In this document: positions 35,374-46,728 of the stretch, one piece after another
How the letters are laid out: every line of letters starts with the position of its first letter
How positions within the stretch are numbered: the first letter of the stretch is position 1
Assembly: GCF_001429025.1 (NCBI RefSeq)
Contig: NZ_LMHT01000009.1
Coordinates: 96,845-160,844, forward strand
Reading direction: 5' to 3'
Length of the DNA: 64,000 nucleotides
Source of the DNA: Phenylobacterium sp. Root700
Lineage (GTDB): Bacteria > Pseudomonadota > Alphaproteobacteria > Caulobacterales > Caulobacteraceae
Notes under the pieces: model-generated
Told to the model about the DNA's origin: nothing
Seen by the model: only the letters and a program-made list of their open reading frames with translations
Database searches by the model: none
Made by a program: the position numbers and the translations under genes

Positions 35374-35448
35374 TCTAGTGGATCCAGGTTCGCGCTCATT
35401 CTAGGCGCGCCTCCCAGCCGCTAGTACTGTCGAGCCTGCAACTGCAAG

Positions 35449-35479
35449 GGCGTCGGGGCCATGTCTCCGACGCCTTTTT
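35449..35479 (+). terminator. intrinsic terminator
   Basis: GGCGTCGG (35449-35456) pairs with CCGACGCC (35467-35474), followed by TTTTTC. It terminates the secreted-protein transcript. Confidence 0.85.
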
Positions 35480-35540
35480 CTTGGCCGAGGCTCCCTGACG
35501 CTTTGCCTATGGCGCGCGTGCACGTAAGAGACCGCCCGTA

Positions 35541-35834
35541 ATGACCATCCTTCGCCGCCAAACCACCTTGCCCGCCGCGCCCGCCGCGGCGGCCAGCCTG
35601 ATCGAGCCGTTGCTGACCGAGGTCGCCGGTCCCGGCGCCGAGCCGGTCTCCCTGACGCTTGATTATGGAGCGCCGGCGGCGCCTGGCGTGGCGGTGACGG
35701 TCGAGGCGAATGTCGACCGCGCGACCCGAACCCTGGTCTTCGCCTATGGGCGTCTATTGTCCGCGGACGGCTCGGTTCTGGCCACCGGATCGGCTGTGTT
35801 CCGAAAACCAGCCCCGGTTATCAATGCCGGATAA
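35541..35834 (+). CDS. hypothetical protein, hot-dog (thioesterase)-like
   Basis: 97 residues. 'VAVTVEANVDRATRTLVFAYGRLLSADGSVLATGSAVFRK' (described by its parts: VEANVDRATRTLVFA and GSVLATGSAVFR) follows the strand order of the C-terminal half of PaaI-type hot-dog thioesterases. The N-terminal half with the catalytic Asp/Asn helix is missing, so it is a small or degraded relative rather than an active thioesterase. No partner genes nearby. Assignment is tentative. Confidence 0.5.
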   Translation: MTILRRQTTLPAAPAAAASLIEPLLTEVAGPGAEPVSLTLDYGAPAAPGVAVTVEANVDRATRTLVFAYGRLLSADGSVLATGSAVFRKPAPVINAG

Positions 35835-36019
35835 TACAAGGTGTCGCGGCCCGTTCGGTTGCGGCGCCCAAAAACGCGTGCTATCAGGCGCGCGGCTTCG
35901 GGCCAGGGGCTTTTCCAGTCCCGATGGCCATTGTGCTTTTCCAAGCGCTTTCAAGCCTTTAGGTCGCGGTGAGGAGTTCCTTCACAGCGGCTTTTTGCGC
36001 GCACCGGGCGGATAAATAA

Positions 36020-36574
36020 GTGGCGGACGATTCCAAGGCTTCGAATGTGGGCGGCAGATATGCCCTTGCCCTGTTCGATCTCGCGAACGATGAGAACAAA
36101 CTGGCGGCCGTCGAGGCCGACCTGAAGGCGCTGAAATCTATGAGCGCCGAGAGTAAAGACCTGCGGTCTTTGCTGGCCTCCCCGGCGTTCAGCGCCGAGG
36201 ACAAGGGCAAGGCGCTCGCCGCCTTGGCCGTGAAGGCGAAGTTGAATCCTGTCACCCGGAAGTTCCTGGGGTTGCTGGCCGCAAACGGCCGCGCCTCGGC
36301 GTTGCCCGCGGTGATCACGGCCTTTGAAACTCTGTCGTCGGACGCGCGTGGCGCGGTTTCGGCGCAGGTGACGACGGCCGTCCCCCTGACCGCCGCCCAA
36401 TCCAAGGGTGTCGCCGCCGCGTTGCGAACCGCGCTCGGCAAGGACCCCGAAATCGAGACCCGCGTCGATCCGTCCCTTCTGGGCGGTATCAAGGTGCAGG
36501 TCGGTTCCCGTCTGTTCGACGCTTCGCTCCGTTCGAAGCTCGACTCCCTCAAGTTCGCCCTGAAGAGAGCGTAA
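36020..36574 (+). CDS. atpH: F1Fo ATP synthase subunit delta
   Basis: 184 residues from GTG 36020. OSCP/delta family: N-terminal '[18 protein letters not shown]' and C-terminal '[29 protein letters not shown]' (G-G-I-x-V-x-V-G...D-x-S segment) are diagnostic. It links F1 to the peripheral stalk. First gene of the F1 cluster; the Fo genes are not adjacent, as in many alphaproteobacteria. Four bases before atpA. Confidence 0.95.
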   Translation: MADDSKASNVGGRYALALFDLANDENKLAAVEADLKALKSMSAESKDLRSLLASPAFSAEDKGKALAALAVKAKLNPVTRKFLGLLAANGRASALPAVITAFETLSSDARGAVSAQVTTAVPLTAAQSKGVAAALRTALGKDPEIETRVDPSLLGGIKVQVGSRLFDASLRSKLDSLKFALKRA

Positions 36575-38113
<1,539 letters not shown>

Positions 38114-38135
38114 GCGCACGCTGGAGCATTAGGAG

Positions 38136-39005
38136 ATGGCCAGCGTCAAAGAGATGCGCGATCGGATCAAAAGCGTGGAATCCACGCAGAAGATCACGAA
38201 AGCGATGCAGATGGTCGCCGCCGCCAAGTTGCGGCGCGCCCAGAGCTCGGCGCAGAACGCCCGGCCATACGCTCAGCGCATGGCCGCGGTGATCGCCAAC
38301 CTGGCGGCGGGTGTGTCCGGTGACGGCGCGCCCAAGCTGCTGGTCGGCACCGGGCGTGATCAAAAACACCTGATCGTCGTTGCGACGTCGGATCGCGGCC
38401 TGGCGGGCGGTTTCAACACCGCCATCCTGCGCGCGGCCCGCGAACGCATCCGCAGCCTGCTCGCCGAGGGCAAGGATGTGAAGATCATCGCGCTCGGCAA
38501 GAAGGCCCGCGACCTGTTGCGCCGCCAATATGGCGACCGCTTCGTGGCGACGCATGAAGCCGGCGTTCCGTCGCTGGCGACCGCTCAGCCGGTGGCCGAC
38601 AAGATCAACGAGCTGTTCGACGCCGGCGAGATCGACGTCGTCACCCTGGTCTACAGCCAGTTCAAATCGGTGGTCATCCAGACCCCGACTGTGCGTCAGC
38701 TGATCCCGGCCCAGATCGAAGCGGGCGCCGCGACGATCGACCTCAAGGGCGCGGCCTACGAATACGAGCCGGACGAGGAGCAAATCCTCGAAACCCTGCT
38801 GCCGCGTAACCTGACGATCCAGGTGATGTCGGCGATGCTCGAGAACCAAGCCGGGTTCTACGCCGCCCAGATGGCGGCCATGGACAACGCCACACGCAAT
38901 GCGGGCGACATGATCGCCGCCCTGAACCTGCTCAAGAACCGTACTCGCCAGGCGCAGATCACCAAGGAGCTGATCGAGATCATCTCCGGCGCCGAAGCGC
39001 TCTAA
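38136..39005 (+). CDS. atpG: F1Fo ATP synthase subunit gamma
   Basis: 289 residues. Starts '[36 protein letters not shown]' (described here by [14 protein letters not shown]) and ends '[38 protein letters not shown]' (A-T-x-N-A...N-R-x-R-Q-A-x-I-T-x-E-L-x-E-I), the two coiled-coil ends of the rotary shaft. 22 bases after atpA. Confidence 0.97.
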   Translation: MASVKEMRDRIKSVESTQKITKAMQMVAAAKLRRAQSSAQNARPYAQRMAAVIANLAAGVSGDGAPKLLVGTGRDQKHLIVVATSDRGLAGGFNTAILRAARERIRSLLAEGKDVKIIALGKKARDLLRRQYGDRFVATHEAGVPSLATAQPVADKINELFDAGEIDVVTLVYSQFKSVVIQTPTVRQLIPAQIEAGAATIDLKGAAYEYEPDEEQILETLLPRNLTIQVMSAMLENQAGFYAAQMAAMDNATRNAGDMIAALNLLKNRTRQAQITKELIEIISGAEAL

Positions 39006-39020
39006 ACCGAAAGAGTCTGA

Positions 39021-40583
<1,563 letters not shown>

Positions 40584-40588
40584 AGCGT

Positions 40589-40855
40589 ATGGCCGGGAAG
40601 CTTCACTTCTCCCTCGTCTCGCCTGAGCGCGAACTGTTCTCCGGACAGGTCGACCAGGTCGATGCACCGGGCGCCGAGGGCGACTTCGGCGTCCTGGCCG
40701 ACCACGCGCCGTTCATGACGACGCTCAAGGAAGGCCGGGTCACGGTTTTCAACGGCGGCGCCACCACGATCTTCGCGATCGAGGGCGGTTTCGCCGACGT
40801 GACGCCGGACGGCCTGACCATCTTGGCCGAGCAGGCTCACGAGGTTACGGCTTAG
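40589..40855 (+). CDS. atpC: F1Fo ATP synthase subunit epsilon, short form
   Basis: 88 residues. Only the N-terminal beta-sandwich is present ('KLHFSLVSPERELFSGQVDQVDAPGAEGDFGVLADHAPF' region, with the G-x-F/D-x-G-x-L-x-x-H-x-P motif). The C-terminal helical hairpin that gives E. coli epsilon (~139 residues) its inhibitory role is absent; the stop is followed by an unrelated sequence with no frame continuation visible. Binds gamma and helps assembly and coupling. Confidence 0.93.
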   Translation: MAGKLHFSLVSPERELFSGQVDQVDAPGAEGDFGVLADHAPFMTTLKEGRVTVFNGGATTIFAIEGGFADVTPDGLTILAEQAHEVTA

Positions 40856-40873
40856 GATTGATATTCGGCTGCA

Positions 40874-40896
40874 CCCGACGCCGGTTAGGCGTCGGG
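40874..40896 (+). terminator. hairpin after atpC
   Basis: CCCGACGCC (40874-40882) and GGCGTCGGG (40888-40896) form a perfect 9-bp stem with loop GGTTA, 18 bases after the atpC stop. No T-run follows, so termination efficiency is uncertain. Confidence 0.5.
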
Positions 40897-41044
40897 GCGA
40901 TCGCCGGTAAAGAGATTGGTGCGCGTCCGATCCGGCCGCGCACCGGGCATTTGCCTCGTTGAGGCCGATTGCTTCGCTAGACTACTTGCGGGGAGCGGCC
41001 ACTTTCGAGTGTTATGCGCGACGACAAGTTTAGGGGACCCTGCC

Positions 41045-41674
41045 ATGCGCACCGCCATCGTCAGTCTGATCGCTCTCGCCGGCCTCGCCACGGCGGCCAA
41101 TGCTCAACCCGCGCCTGAAGCGGCTCCCGCCGCGGCTCCGGCGCCCGCCGCCGCCGAGCCCGCGCCCGCCGCGCCGGCCGCTGAAGAAAAGACCTATGTG
41201 CTGCCGACCACCGGCGCCGAAGGCCAGGTCATCGACCTCATCAACCGGGTCTGCAAACCCCTGGTGAAGGGCGGCAACCTCGACCAGCTCGCCGGCGGCC
41301 TGGGCTACAAGAAGAACAAGCGCGAAGGGACCTACACCGGGACCCTGGTCGCCAAGCCGTACACCGTCACCATCTGGCCGCAGGGGTCCAACAAGGACGT
41401 TTGCCGCTTGACGCTGAAGTACGGGATCAACGAAGAGAAGCCGATCATCGTCGGCCTGAACATCTTCTCGTTCCTGCACAAGCCGGAGCTGCTGCAACAG
41501 CGCAACGACTTCGTGCCGGCCACCGACTTCAAGCGCATCACCAATTCCTGGGAATATTTCACCGATCACGAGTCGACCGGCCTGGTGTTCCTGCAGCTGA
41601 AGAAGCCGGACGGTTCGCCGGTCGGCAAGGCGTGGGACGAGGCCGAGATCCTCTATTCGGAACGCAAGTTCTAG
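41045..41674 (+). CDS. secreted hypothetical protein with Ala/Pro linker
   Basis: 209 residues from ATG 41045 (an upstream in-frame GTG at 40916 would precede the obvious signal peptide). Signal peptide 'RTAIVSLIALAGLATAANA', then a Pro/Ala-rich spacer (about residues 21-48) and a globular domain with two Cys ('NRVCKPLVKGG', 'DVCRLTLKYG') and 'SWEYFTDHESTGLVFLQLKKPDG'. Periplasmic. Family not recognised. Confidence 0.7.
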   Translation: MRTAIVSLIALAGLATAANAQPAPEAAPAAAPAPAAAEPAPAAPAAEEKTYVLPTTGAEGQVIDLINRVCKPLVKGGNLDQLAGGLGYKKNKREGTYTGTLVAKPYTVTIWPQGSNKDVCRLTLKYGINEEKPIIVGLNIFSFLHKPELLQQRNDFVPATDFKRITNSWEYFTDHESTGLVFLQLKKPDGSPVGKAWDEAEILYSERKF

Positions 41675-41716
41675 AACCAGTCCTAGCGCCGCCTTTCCGG
41701 CGGCCTATCTAAGTCA

Positions 41717-41766
41717 GGCGCGGGGGACGACCCCCGCGCCTTTGCTTCATCCTCGGGGACGACCCC
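41717..41766 (+). ncRNA. guanidine-II (mini-ykkC) riboswitch
   Basis: Two tandem hairpins with identical ACGA tetraloops: a perfect 10-bp stem (41717-41726 with 41731-41740) and a 4-bp GGGG/CCCC stem (41755-41758 with 41763-41766), joined by a 14-base linker and followed by the AGGAGG ribosome-binding site at 41774-41779. Paired ACGR-loop hairpins are the defining feature of guanidine-II riboswitches, which expose the ribosome-binding site when guanidine binds. The downstream SMR exporter is the classical target gene. Confidence 0.85.
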
Positions 41767-41787
41767 ATCAGCTAGGAGGCGCGAGCC

Positions 41788-42114
41788 ATGGCTTGGGTCG
41801 TTCTGTTCGTTGCGGGCATCTGCGAAATCGGTTGGGCCGTGGGGCTCAAATACACTGAAGGCTTCACTCGCCTGTGGCCGACGGTGTTCACCGGCGTCAG
41901 CCTGGTGATCTCGATGGCCCTGCTGGGCATCGCGGTGAAGACCTTGCCGCTGGGCACCGCCTATGCGGTCTGGACCGGCATCGGGGCGGTCGGGACCGTC
42001 ATCCTCGGCATCTTTCTCTTCAAGGAACCGGCCACCGTGGTGCGCATGCTCTGCGTGGGCCTGATCGTCGCCGGCATCCTGGGCCTGAAGTTCTTCTCGA
42101 CCCCGACGCAGTGA
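41788..42114 (+). CDS. sugE: SMR family guanidinium exporter (Gdx/SugE type)
   Basis: 108 residues, four membrane helices. 'FVAGICEIGWAVGLKYTEGFTRLWP' includes the membrane Glu13 that binds substrate and proton in SMR proteins; 'GTAYAVWTGIGAVGTVILGI' is the second family motif. SugE/Gdx members export guanidinium in exchange for protons and work as dual-topology dimers. The guanidine-II riboswitch directly upstream supports Gdx rather than a multidrug EmrE role. Strong AGGAGG site nine bases before the ATG. Confidence 0.93.
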   Translation: MAWVVLFVAGICEIGWAVGLKYTEGFTRLWPTVFTGVSLVISMALLGIAVKTLPLGTAYAVWTGIGAVGTVILGIFLFKEPATVVRMLCVGLIVAGILGLKFFSTPTQ

Positions 42115-42187
42115 CGCAGCCCGATTGACGGGCGGCGCGCGGCGCCTCCAGGGTCCCTCCGAACGCTACTGTTTCGGAGCCTGCCTG

Positions 42188-44119
42188 ATGACGACGCGCG
42201 CCCTGCTGCTCGGGACCGCCCTGGCCTTCGCCTGCGCCGCCGCCGCCCCCGCGGCCGAGCCTTCCCGCCGCGAGGTGGGCCAGATCGTCTACGACCAGAC
42301 GCCGCCGACCCCGCCCGCCCTGCAGGCCGCCATCGCGCCCTACTACAACGCCCGTTCGGCGGTGTTCGAGGATTGGCTGGATGACGGCTCGATCCTGATC
42401 GCCACCCGTTTCGGCGACACCAACCAGATCCACCGGGTGATCGCCCCCGGCGCGGCGCGGACCCAGTTGACCTTCTTCAAGGACCCGATCGGCGTCGCGC
42501 TCGCCCAGCCCAAGGCCGAGCGCTTCGTCTATCTGCGCGACGACGGCGGGGCGGAGTACTATCAGGCCTATGTGCGGGGCCTGAGCGGCCCTGAGACCCA
42601 GCTGACCACGCCCGGGACCCGCAACAGCGACTTCGTCTTCGCCTCGGACGGCAAGCAGGTGATCTGGAGCCAGGTCACCGCCGGCAATCCCGACAACGAC
42701 ATCATGCTGGCGCCGGTCGACGCCCCGCAGAACCGCAAGGTCATCCAACACGGCAAGGGCGCGAACGCGCCGCTGGACCTGTCTCCGGACGGCAAGTCGC
42801 TGTTGTTCAGCCGCTACAACTCCGCGACCTTCGTGGAGCTGTTCGTGCTCGACATCGCCAGCGGGGCCGTGCGGCCGGTCGGCCCCACGGACCGCAAGGT
42901 CGCCTATCGCGGCGGCGCCTTCACCCACGACGGCCGGGGTGTCGTGACCCTGTCGGACGACGGCGCCGACATGGCCCGTCCCGTGGTCTTCGACCTGGCC
43001 GGCGGGGCCATGCGCGATCTCGATCCCGGGGCGAAGTGGTCGGCCGAGTCCTTCGACCTCAGCCCCGACGGCGCGGTGATCGCCTACATGGTCAACGAGG
43101 AGGGCTATTCGCGCCTGGTCCTCAAGGACGTCGCGACCGGCAAGCTGCTGCCCGCGCCCAAGCTGCCGCTGGGCGTCATGACGGGCCTGGGCTTCTCGCC
43201 CGACGGCAAGAGCCTGGCCTTCAGCCTCTCGACCTCGACCTCGGCCGGCGACGTCTGGAGCTTCGCGCTCGCCGACCAGAAACTGGTCCGCTGGACGCAG
43301 AGCGAACTGGGCGGCCTTGATCCGCAGCAACTGGTCGAACCGGCGCTGTTCCGCTACCCGACCTTCGACAAGCGCTCGATCCCGGCCTTCATCTACAAGC
43401 CGGCGGCCAAGCCCGGCAAGAAGCTGCCGGTCGTCATCCAGATCCACGGCGGCCCCGAAGGCCAGGAGCAGCCCAGCTTCAATCCCCGCCGACAGTCCTG
43501 GGTCAACGAGGTCGGCGCGGCGGTGATCATCCCCAATGTCCGGGGCTCCACCGGCTACGGGAAGGATTATCTCAACCTCGACAACGCCGAGAAGCGCGAG
43601 GACTCGGTCAAGGACATCGGCGCCCTGCTGGACTGGATCGCCAAGCAGCCGGACCTCGACGCCAGCCGGGTGGCGGTCGTGGGGCAGTCCTACGGGGGCT
43701 ACATGGCCCTTGCGGTGGCCGCCCACTACAATGACCGCATCGCCGGCGCGATCGACCTCTACGGCATCTCCAATTGGACGACGTTCTTGAAGAACACCGA
43801 AGGCTATCGCCGCGATCTGCGGCGGGCCGAGTACGGCGACGAGCGGGAGCCGAAGATGGCCGCGGTGTTCGACAAGATCTCGCCGCTCAACATGAGCGCG
43901 CGGATGAAGAAGCCGATGATGATCTACCAGGGCGCCAACGATCCGCGCGTGCCGCAGTCGGAGTCCGAGCAGATGGTCGCCCGGCTGCGGGCCCAGGGGA
44001 CGCAGGTCTGGTACGTCCTGGCCAAGGACGAGGGCCACGGCGTCGCCAAGAAGCAGAACGCCGAGGCGGTGCGCGCCACCGAGATCGTTTTTCTGAAGCA
44101 GGTGCTGGGCGCGAAGTAG
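42188..44119 (+). CDS. S9 family (prolyl oligopeptidase-type) peptidase, exported
   Basis: 643 residues from ATG 42188, which begins a signal peptide ('TTRALLLGTALAFACAAAAPAAA' pattern, about 2-24); an in-frame start at 42125 would put 21 residues before it. A beta-propeller with WD/PD40-like repeats (about 60-370) is followed by the alpha/beta-hydrolase domain: Ser in 'VVGQSYGGYMALA', Asp in 'YQGANDPRVPQSES', His in 'KDEGHGVAKK'. It cleaves peptides, probably in the periplasm. It converges with the alpha/beta hydrolase gene. Confidence 0.9.
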   Translation: MTTRALLLGTALAFACAAAAPAAEPSRREVGQIVYDQTPPTPPALQAAIAPYYNARSAVFEDWLDDGSILIATRFGDTNQIHRVIAPGAARTQLTFFKDPIGVALAQPKAERFVYLRDDGGAEYYQAYVRGLSGPETQLTTPGTRNSDFVFASDGKQVIWSQVTAGNPDNDIMLAPVDAPQNRKVIQHGKGANAPLDLSPDGKSLLFSRYNSATFVELFVLDIASGAVRPVGPTDRKVAYRGGAFTHDGRGVVTLSDDGADMARPVVFDLAGGAMRDLDPGAKWSAESFDLSPDGAVIAYMVNEEGYSRLVLKDVATGKLLPAPKLPLGVMTGLGFSPDGKSLAFSLSTSTSAGDVWSFALADQKLVRWTQSELGGLDPQQLVEPALFRYPTFDKRSIPAFIYKPAAKPGKKLPVVIQIHGGPEGQEQPSFNPRRQSWVNEVGAAVIIPNVRGSTGYGKDYLNLDNAEKREDSVKDIGALLDWIAKQPDLDASRVAVVGQSYGGYMALAVAAHYNDRIAGAIDLYGISNWTTFLKNTEGYRRDLRRAEYGDEREPKMAAVFDKISPLNMSARMKKPMMIYQGANDPRVPQSESEQMVARLRAQGTQVWYVLAKDEGHGVAKKQNAEAVRATEIVFLKQVLGAK

Positions 44120-44146
44120 GGCGCTCATCTCCCTCGGGAGAGGAGA

Positions 44147-44917
44147 TCAGGCGGTCTCGCGGTGTTCGGCCAGCCAGCCGAGGGCGATCTCGGCGATCTC
44201 GGCCCAGCCGGGTTCGCCGATCAGCCAGTGGCTCATGCCAGGCGCCTCGATGAAGGCCCCGCCGAGCCGGGTCGCGGTCTGACGGACGGTCGAGGGCGGA
44301 TGGACCACGTCGCGCTCGCCGGCGATCACCAGGCAGGGCGCGTCCAGGGCGCCGGCCCCGGCGCTGGTGGTCATGAACGGGTCCAACCACCAGTTCAGGG
44401 TTTCCCACAGCGCTCGGCCGCTCTCGGGGCGTAGGCGCGCGACCACGGCCTCGCGTCCGGCCTCGGGCATGCGATCCAGGCTGTAGTGGCGCATCAGGCT
44501 GCGGTCCGGCGCGACGCCCTGGGCCCAGAACGGCCCCAGCATGTGCAGGCCGACGGCGGTGGCCGCCTCCTCCATCGAGGACGAGGTCACGCCCCAGGGC
44601 GCGGACGGCGCCAGCAGCACCACCGCGCGCACCCGCGCGCGCCTGGCCGCCATGGCCGCGACCAGCCCGCCAAGCGAGTGGCCCATCAGGATCGGCGGCT
44701 GCTCCTGCGCCGCGCACAGCGCCGCGACGTCGCGGGCATAGTCGGTCATCGAGACGCCGACGACGGCGCTCGCCGGGTCGCTTGCTCCGTGGCCGCGCAG
44801 GTCGGGCGTCAGCACCGTGTGGCCGGCGGCCTCGAACGGCTTGCGGAAGTCCTCGAACGCCCAGCCGCAGCAGAAGGCGCCGTGCGTCATGACGATCGGC
44901 GGGAGGTTATGGGTCAT
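44147..44917 (-). CDS. alpha/beta hydrolase
   Basis: 256 residues, no signal peptide. Oxyanion segment 'MTHGAFCCGWAF', nucleophile Ser in 'LMGHSLGGLVAAM', Asp in 'VIAGERDVVHPP', His in 'APGMSHWLIGEPGW'. Substrate unknown: the pattern suits esterases and C-C hydrolases alike. Last gene of the long minus-strand run, 25 bases after rppH. Confidence 0.87.
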   Translation of the reverse strand: MTHNLPPIVMTHGAFCCGWAFEDFRKPFEAAGHTVLTPDLRGHGASDPASAVVGVSMTDYARDVAALCAAQEQPPILMGHSLGGLVAAMAARRARVRAVVLLAPSAPWGVTSSSMEEAATAVGLHMLGPFWAQGVAPDRSLMRHYSLDRMPEAGREAVVARLRPESGRALWETLNWWLDPFMTTSAGAGALDAPCLVIAGERDVVHPPSTVRQTATRLGGAFIEAPGMSHWLIGEPGWAEIAEIALGWLAEHRETA

Positions 44918-44942
44918 GGAAATCGCTGTGTGGGGCGCGGCG

Positions 44943-45434
44943 TCAGGCTGCGCGGCCGCGCAGGCCCGCGAAATCTTGGAAGGCGACGACGACCTTTTCG
45001 TAGATCGCCTTCTTGAAGGGCACCACCAGGTCGGGGGCTTCGTCCAGCCGACCCCAACGCCAGGCGTCGAACTCAGGGTGGCCGTGGCCGGACAGGTCGA
45101 TCTCGCTCTCGTCGCCGTCGAAGCGCAGGGCGAACCAGACCTGCCGTTGGCCTTTCCAGCCCTTGGCGATCTTCGAGCCGTTATGGTCGGGCGGAAAGTC
45201 GTAGGCCAGCCAGCCGTCGGTGCGGCCGAGCAGGGTGGTGGTCTTCACGCCGGTCTCTTCGACCAACTCGCGGCAGGCGGCGACGTAGAGGTCTTCGCCG
45301 GCGTCGACCCCGCCCTGGGGGAACTGCCAGTTGTGCGTGCCGGTCGTGCCGAACCGCCGCCCCAGCCACACCCGGCCATCGGGGTGGAAGAGCACCACTC
45401 CAACATTCGGGCGATAGGCGGCGAGGTCGGTCAT
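44943..45434 (-). CDS. rppH: RNA pyrophosphohydrolase (Nudix)
   Basis: 163 residues, the normal size for RppH/NudH. Starts 'MTDLAAYRPNVGVVLFHPDGRVWLGRRF' (R-P-N-V-G-x-x-L), and the Nudix box is 'GGVDAGEDLYVAACRELVEETGV' (described by G-x5-E-x7-R-E-L-x-E-E-x-G). 'WQFPQGGVD' is also conserved. It removes 5' pyrophosphate from mRNAs to start decay. Ten bases after the polysaccharide deacetylase gene. Confidence 0.95.
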   Translation of the reverse strand: MTDLAAYRPNVGVVLFHPDGRVWLGRRFGTTGTHNWQFPQGGVDAGEDLYVAACRELVEETGVKTTTLLGRTDGWLAYDFPPDHNGSKIAKGWKGQRQVWFALRFDGDESEIDLSGHGHPEFDAWRWGRLDEAPDLVVPFKKAIYEKVVVAFQDFAGLRGRAA

Positions 45435-45444
45435 CTCAATCCAT

Positions 45445-46599
45445 TTAACGACGCTGGGTCAAAGCGGAAGCCGGCGCGAGCTGATAACCCCGAGATTCTA
45501 CCGATTCAGCCCACTTTGCGACCTGCGATAGCGTCACAGGGTAGGCGAAGCCCGATCCCAGCGCCTGGCCATGCTGAAGCGCCCCGGCCTCGATGGCCAG
45601 CAGCTGCTGGTCGATCGCCTCGCCGGAGAGCTGTTCGTCGATGACCCGCAGGGCCGAGGCCCGAGGGATCCCCCCGCCGCTCCGCGCCGCCTGACCGTCG
45701 TCGACGAAGGCCAGGCCGCGGCCGCGCAGGGCGCCGGTGAAGGCGCTCATCCCGCCCTCGGAGGTCAGGAACCGCGAACCCAGATAGTTGGTCACCCCGA
45801 AATAGCCGGTGGCGCGCGACAGCACCCACTCCAGCTTCTTCACCGTCTCGGACCCCTGGGCGCCGGCCATTAGCGTGTAGGGGCCCGGATCGTTGTCGGG
45901 ATAGTCGCTGGGCTCCATCGGAGTTTCCAGCAGCACTTCATGGCCGGCGGCGCGGGCCAGGTCGATCCAGCCCTGCAGGCCGTCCGAATAGGGCACGAAG
46001 GACAGGGTCACTTCGGGGGGAAGAGTGTCGATGGCCTGGCGGGTGGCGGTGGCGTTCAGGCCCAGCCCGCCGATGACCAGCGCCACCTTGGGGCGGCCGT
46101 TGGAGACGAACGGCCGGGCATAGGCCTCGGCCGGGGTCTTGCCGTTGGCGGCGATGATCGGCAGCGGGCCGCTGGGGCCCTGGATATGGAAGCCGGCCAG
46201 CGGCGCCTGGGGCAGGGGATCGGCGGCGTGGAAGCCGTCGCCGCCGGCCATGGTGATCGTCGCCTGGCCCAGGGCGTCGGCGGCGCCGATCGGGGTCTCG
46301 GACAGGCGGAAGATGTCCTCGGTCACGGCCGGGGCGGGCGACCCGTTGGCCAGCGCCTCGCGCCAGCCTTCCGGCGCCGCCGTCGACGCCATCTTGGCCA
46401 GCGACAGCCGGACCACAGGCGAGCTCGCCTTGGGGTCGCCGATCAAGGCGATCAGGATCAGCAGGACGATCAGGAACAACCCTGCCGCGGCTCCGGCCCC
46501 GGCATAGGGGTTCGCGAGCGCGCGCAGCAGCGCTTCAGGAGCCTGGAGACCAGGCGACGGCGCGGCGATCGCGGGAGACAGGTTTTTTCTGGAAAACAT
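45445..46599 (-). CDS. divergent polysaccharide deacetylase family protein (YibQ-like)
   Basis: 384 residues. One membrane helix at about 35-57 ('GAAAGLFLIVLLILIALIG'). The domain (about 155-384) starts 'RPKVALVIGGLGLNATATRQAIDTLPPEVTLSFVPY' (described by LVIGGLGLN and TLSFVPY) and contains 'EVLLETPMEPSDYPDNDPGPYTL'. The family relates to NodB deacetylases but lacks most metal-binding residues. In E. coli yibQ follows envC; here ctpA sits between them, a shared cell-envelope context. Confidence 0.88.
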   Translation of the reverse strand: MFSRKNLSPAIAAPSPGLQAPEALLRALANPYAGAGAAAGLFLIVLLILIALIGDPKASSPVVRLSLAKMASTAAPEGWREALANGSPAPAVTEDIFRLSETPIGAADALGQATITMAGGDGFHAADPLPQAPLAGFHIQGPSGPLPIIAANGKTPAEAYARPFVSNGRPKVALVIGGLGLNATATRQAIDTLPPEVTLSFVPYSDGLQGWIDLARAAGHEVLLETPMEPSDYPDNDPGPYTLMAGAQGSETVKKLEWVLSRATGYFGVTNYLGSRFLTSEGGMSAFTGALRGRGLAFVDDGQAARSGGGIPRASALRVIDEQLSGEAIDQQLLAIEAGALQHGQALGSGFAYPVTLSQVAKWAESVESRGYQLAPASALTQRR

Positions 46600-46608
46600 C
46601 GATGATCA

Positions 46609-46620
46609 CGGAACGTTCCG
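46609..46620. promoter_or_regulatory. CGGAACGTTCCG palindrome upstream of the deacetylase gene
   Basis: A perfect 12-bp palindrome ten bases upstream of the deacetylase start (46599). It may be an operator or coincidental; no regulator is suggested by the neighbours. Confidence 0.3.
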
Positions 46621-46674
46621 GCAATGGAGCGTCCGTGAATATGGTTAACAAACGACTTATACAGTGAACGTTTT

Positions 46675-46715
46675 GGCCTATTCCTTGCGAGGCAAGGGCT
46701 CGCGAGGAATAGGCC
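46675..46715. terminator. strong 17-bp hairpin downstream of ctpA
   Basis: A 17-bp stem with one G-T pair (46675-46691 with 46699-46715, outer arms GGCCTATTCCT and AGGAATAGGCC) and loop GCAAGGG. It follows ctpA on the minus strand but has AAAACG rather than a T-run after it. It may slow decay or terminate weakly. Confidence 0.6.
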
Positions 46716-46728
46716 GCGACAGTTTCAG

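Noticed and set aside
42020..44128. Minus-strand open frame opposite the S9 peptidase
   Set aside because: Shadow of the real peptidase gene.
46641..46660. CtrA-type TTAA site upstream of the deacetylase
   Set aside because: Only one good TTAAC half-site; the second half is mismatched and at the wrong distance.
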